NCBI GenBank assembly: GCA_964347945.1
Contig: CAYGAW010000102.1
Coordinates: 1 to 6,881 of the forward strand
Reading direction: 5' to 3'
DNA length: 6,881 bases
Origin: CAYGAW01 sp964347945
Lineage (GTDB): Bacteria > Chloroflexota > Anaerolineae > UBA7937 > B3-Chlor
Shown in pieces: positions 4,657-6,881 of this stretch. The position numbers were made by a program, and so were the translations under genes. The first letter of the stretch is position 1. The number at the start of each line of letters is the position of its first letter. Under the pieces are notes generated by a model. That model was not told the DNA's origin. It did no database searches and worked only from the letters and a program-made list of their open reading frames with translations.

Positions 4657-6390
4657 ATGGGGGAAAAGATCGGGGTCTTTGTAGCCTGGCCCTATGCCAG
4701 CGGCGACCGGCACATGGGGCACGTGGCGGGTGCATATCTCCCGCCCGACATCTTCGCCCGCTACCACCGCTTGCGCGGCAATGACGTGATCATGGTCTCG
4801 GGCTCGGACTCCCATGGCACTCCTGTCACAGTCCGAGCTGAGCAGGAAGGCGTATCACCCGACGAACTCTTCCTCCGCTACCACCAACGGTTCCTCGAAG
4901 GGTTCGTGCAGCTGGGCCTCAGCTTCGACCTCTTCACCCATACCGATACCAGTAACCATCACCAAGTGTCCCAGGACATGTTCCTCAAACTTCTGGATAA
5001 GGGCTACGTCTACAAGGACGTGATGAAGCAACTTTACTGCGAGCAAGAGCAGCGGTTCCTGCCCGACCGGTATGTGGAGGGGACCTGCCCCATCTGCGGC
5101 TTCGGCAACGCTCGCGGTGATCAATGCGACAACTGTGGCCACCCACTGGACGCCACGGAGTTGATCGAACCGCGGTGCAAGTTCGATGGATCCAAGCCAG
5201 TGGTGAGGGAGACAGAGCACTTCTTCCTCGACCTCCCCGCCTTCGGCGACCGGCTGCTGGAGTGGACGCAGGACAAGGATTACTGGCGACCCAATGTGCT
5301 CAACTTCACCACCAACATGCTGAAGGAAGGACTCAAACCCCGACCCATTACCCGCGACATCGAGTGGGGCGTCGAAGTTCCCGTGGAAGGCTATCAGGAC
5401 AAGCGCATCTACGTGTGGTTCGAAGCGGTCATCGGCTACCTGTCAGCGAGCATGGAATGGGCCAAGAACCAGGCCCAGCCCGAGCGGTGGCGGGAATGGT
5501 GGCAGGAACCTGCCCGCGGATACTACTTCATCGGCAAGGATAACATCTTCTTCCACTCCATCATCTGGCCGGCCATGCTCATGGGATACGGAGAGTTGAA
5601 TCTGCCCTACGACGTCCCAGCGAACGAGTACCTGAACCTGGAAGGGCGCAAACTTTCGGTGAGCCGCAACTTCGCCGTGTGGCTTCCCGACTATCTCAGC
5701 CGCTACGACCCAGACCCTTTGCGGTATTACCTGACAGCAAATGCGCCAGAGAACCGCGATACGGACTTCTCCTGGTATGATTTCTGGCGACGCAACAACG
5801 ATGAACTGCTGGCTACCTGGGGCAACCTGGCCCACCGCGTCCTCACCTTCACCTATCGCAACTTCGAGCAGAGGGTACCCAAACCCGGAGAGCTTGCTGC
5901 AGATGACACGGCGATGATTCAGAAGGTGGAGGAGGCCTTCGAACCCGTGGGCAACCTGATAGGAAGAGCGCGGTTCAAGGCTGCTCTGGCCGAGGTTATG
6001 GCTGTGGCCCACGAAGCCAACCGGTACCTGGACGACAAGGAGCCCTGGAAGGTGATAAAGGAAGATCGCCAGGCCGCAGCCACCACTGTGTACGTGATGC
6101 TGGGAGTGATCAACTCCCTCAAGATCCTCTTCTATCCGTTCCTGCCGTTCTCATCCCAGAAGCTGCACGAGTACCTGGGATACGAAGGCAGTCTCATGGG
6201 TGAGTCCAGAGTAGAAACCTTTGACGAAGACGGCAAGGTACATCCCGCGCTGGTGTACGATCCCCCCACAGCCGATGTCAAGTGGGCGCCCAGCTCCCTT
6301 CCCGCGGGCCAGGAGCTGAGAAAGCCCGATGCCCTGTTCAAGAAGCTGGACGAGGCCATAGTGGAGGAGGAGTTGGCCAAGCTGGGGTAA
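4657..6390 (+). CDS. metG: Methionyl-tRNA synthetase
   Basis: This 577-residue class I synthetase charges tRNA-Met with methionine in the cytoplasm, for both initiation and elongation. The HIGH motif is HMGH (19-22) in the context WPYASGDRHMGHVAG. A zinc knuckle C-X2-C-X9-C-X2-C is at Cys144, 147, 157 and 160. The methionine pocket region is YVWFEAVIGYLSA (252-264). The KMSKS loop reads KLSVS (332-336), with Val in place of the second Lys. The anticodon-binding helical domain covers about 375-510. The protein ends after FKKLDEAIVEEELAKLG, the point where many bacterial enzymes continue into a Trbp111-like tRNA-binding domain, which is absent here. The Shine-Dalgarno AGGAGG (4637-4642) is 14 nt from the ATG. 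The start agrees with the family N-terminus. The amidohydrolase gene follows after 36 bp and is probably cotranscribed. Confidence 0.97.
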   Translation: MGEKIGVFVAWPYASGDRHMGHVAGAYLPPDIFARYHRLRGNDVIMVSGSDSHGTPVTVRAEQEGVSPDELFLRYHQRFLEGFVQLGLSFDLFTHTDTSNHHQVSQDMFLKLLDKGYVYKDVMKQLYCEQEQRFLPDRYVEGTCPICGFGNARGDQCDNCGHPLDATELIEPRCKFDGSKPVVRETEHFFLDLPAFGDRLLEWTQDKDYWRPNVLNFTTNMLKEGLKPRPITRDIEWGVEVPVEGYQDKRIYVWFEAVIGYLSASMEWAKNQAQPERWREWWQEPARGYYFIGKDNIFFHSIIWPAMLMGYGELNLPYDVPANEYLNLEGRKLSVSRNFAVWLPDYLSRYDPDPLRYYLTANAPENRDTDFSWYDFWRRNNDELLATWGNLAHRVLTFTYRNFEQRVPKPGELAADDTAMIQKVEEAFEPVGNLIGRARFKAALAEVMAVAHEANRYLDDKEPWKVIKEDRQAAATTVYVMLGVINSLKILFYPFLPFSSQKLHEYLGYEGSLMGESRVETFDEDGKVHPALVYDPPTADVKWAPSSLPAGQELRKPDALFKKLDEAIVEEELAKLG

Positions 6391-6426
6391 CTGCAGGGGC
6401 CACTTCCGCATCGAAAGGGGGAGCTC

Positions 6427-6881
6427 ATGAAGAGGGACGTTGATCCCCCGCTGGGAATCCTCATTGCTTTCGCGCTAGTACTGGCATTCCTTCCCCCCGC
6501 TTGCACCGCGCTGCCGCCGCAAGTCTCCGATGCAATCACGCCTCCCGTCGCCCGGGAGGAGCCGACTTCGCCCCCAGAAACACCTACCGGGGTCGCGCAG
6601 CTTTCGCTACCCGAAACACCCACCGCAGCACCGGAGCCTTCGCCGTCCGCTCCCTCGCCGGACATCATTTTCCACAACGGCTCGATACTTTCCATGGAAG
6701 CAGAGCAGCCGCAGGCGCGAGCCCTTGCTATTGAGGGAGAGAACATCCTGGCCGTTGGCACTGACGAGGATATCCTGGCTCTCCAGGGGACGGATACGCA
6801 ATTGATTGACCTTGAGGGCCGGGCGCTCATGCCCGGCTTTGTGGACGCCCACACGCACATTCTTGCCAGCCCCGATCACTA
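6427..6881 (+). CDS. Exported amidohydrolase family protein (partial, 3' end cut by window)
   Basis: The reading frame is open to the window end, giving 151 residues of a longer protein. ATG at 6427 has a Shine-Dalgarno GGGGGAG 5 nt upstream. Residues 9-25 are hydrophobic and followed by Cys26 in the context LPPAC, which resembles a lipoprotein signal but has Pro at -2 and -3, so lipidation is uncertain. Residues 29-78 form a Pro/Thr/Ser/Glu-rich linker. From 79 the amidohydrolase N-terminal beta-sandwich begins (DIIFHNGSILSM, then ALAIEGENILAVG), and it leads to MPGFVDAHTH (135-144). The last two histidines, His142 and His144, are the first metal ligands of the TIM barrel. The pattern resembles the YtcJ-like amidohydrolases. 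The substrate cannot be told. It follows metG by 36 bp with no terminator, so it may be read from the metG promoter, though the functional link is not obvious. Confidence 0.88.
   Translation, partial: MKRDVDPPLGILIAFALVLAFLPPACTALPPQVSDAITPPVAREEPTSPPETPTGVAQLSLPETPTAAPEPSPSAPSPDIIFHNGSILSMEAEQPQARALAIEGENILAVGTDEDILALQGTDTQLIDLEGRALMPGFVDAHTHILASPDH

Noticed and set aside
6132..6860. 242-codon minus-strand open frame across the metG end and the amidohydrolase start
   Set aside because: The product is Ser/Gly/Ala-rich low complexity, and it lies opposite two clearly coding regions with recognisable motifs on the plus strand.

Overview
The window reads as a chromosomal segment of a GC-rich bacterium, most likely a member of the Chloroflexota (Anaerolineae-like). 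This is an inference from three things: an ImuB-type polymerase paired with a DUF6504-like protein, secreted proteins with Thr-Pro linkers and repeated YLPLV-like segments, and Gram-positive style control sites (a GAAC-N4-GTTC box and consensus sigma-70 promoters). I see no insertion sequence, CRISPR array, rRNA or tRNA.

Left part (1-1816, minus strand): a two-gene SOS-type cassette. A consensus promoter (TTGACA, 17 bp, TATAAT) is followed at once by a LexA-like palindrome. It drives an ImuB-like Y-family polymerase that lacks its catalytic acidic residues but keeps a beta-clamp motif, followed by a small DUF6504-like protein whose start lies inside the end of imuB. Beyond it, at the window edge, is a tandem double hairpin that looks like a dispersed palindromic repeat.

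Middle (1946-4144, plus strand): a cold-shock-domain protein with a long, foldable 5' leader, then two separately promoted secreted proteins. The first has a carbohydrate-binding-like beta-sandwich. The second has a Thr-Pro linker and a C-terminal beta-rich domain I do not recognise. Both carry a YLPLV-like segment.

Right part (4298-6881): a 57-residue helix-turn-helix protein on the minus strand, converging on the secreted-protein gene and divergent from metG. Then come metG (methionyl-tRNA synthetase, with an unusual KLSVS signature) and, 36 bp later, the start of an exported amidohydrolase that runs off the window end. 

The regions do not form one pathway. The parts with a clear common logic are the LexA-box/imuB/DUF6504 unit (damage-induced translesion synthesis) and the pair of secreted proteins. 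The longest gene-free stretch is the 528 bp between the divergent imuB and cold-shock genes; it holds both promoters, the LexA-like box and the cold-shock leader. The 255 bp after the cold-shock gene contain only the next gene's promoter. The 153 bp between the convergent genes hold one hairpin.
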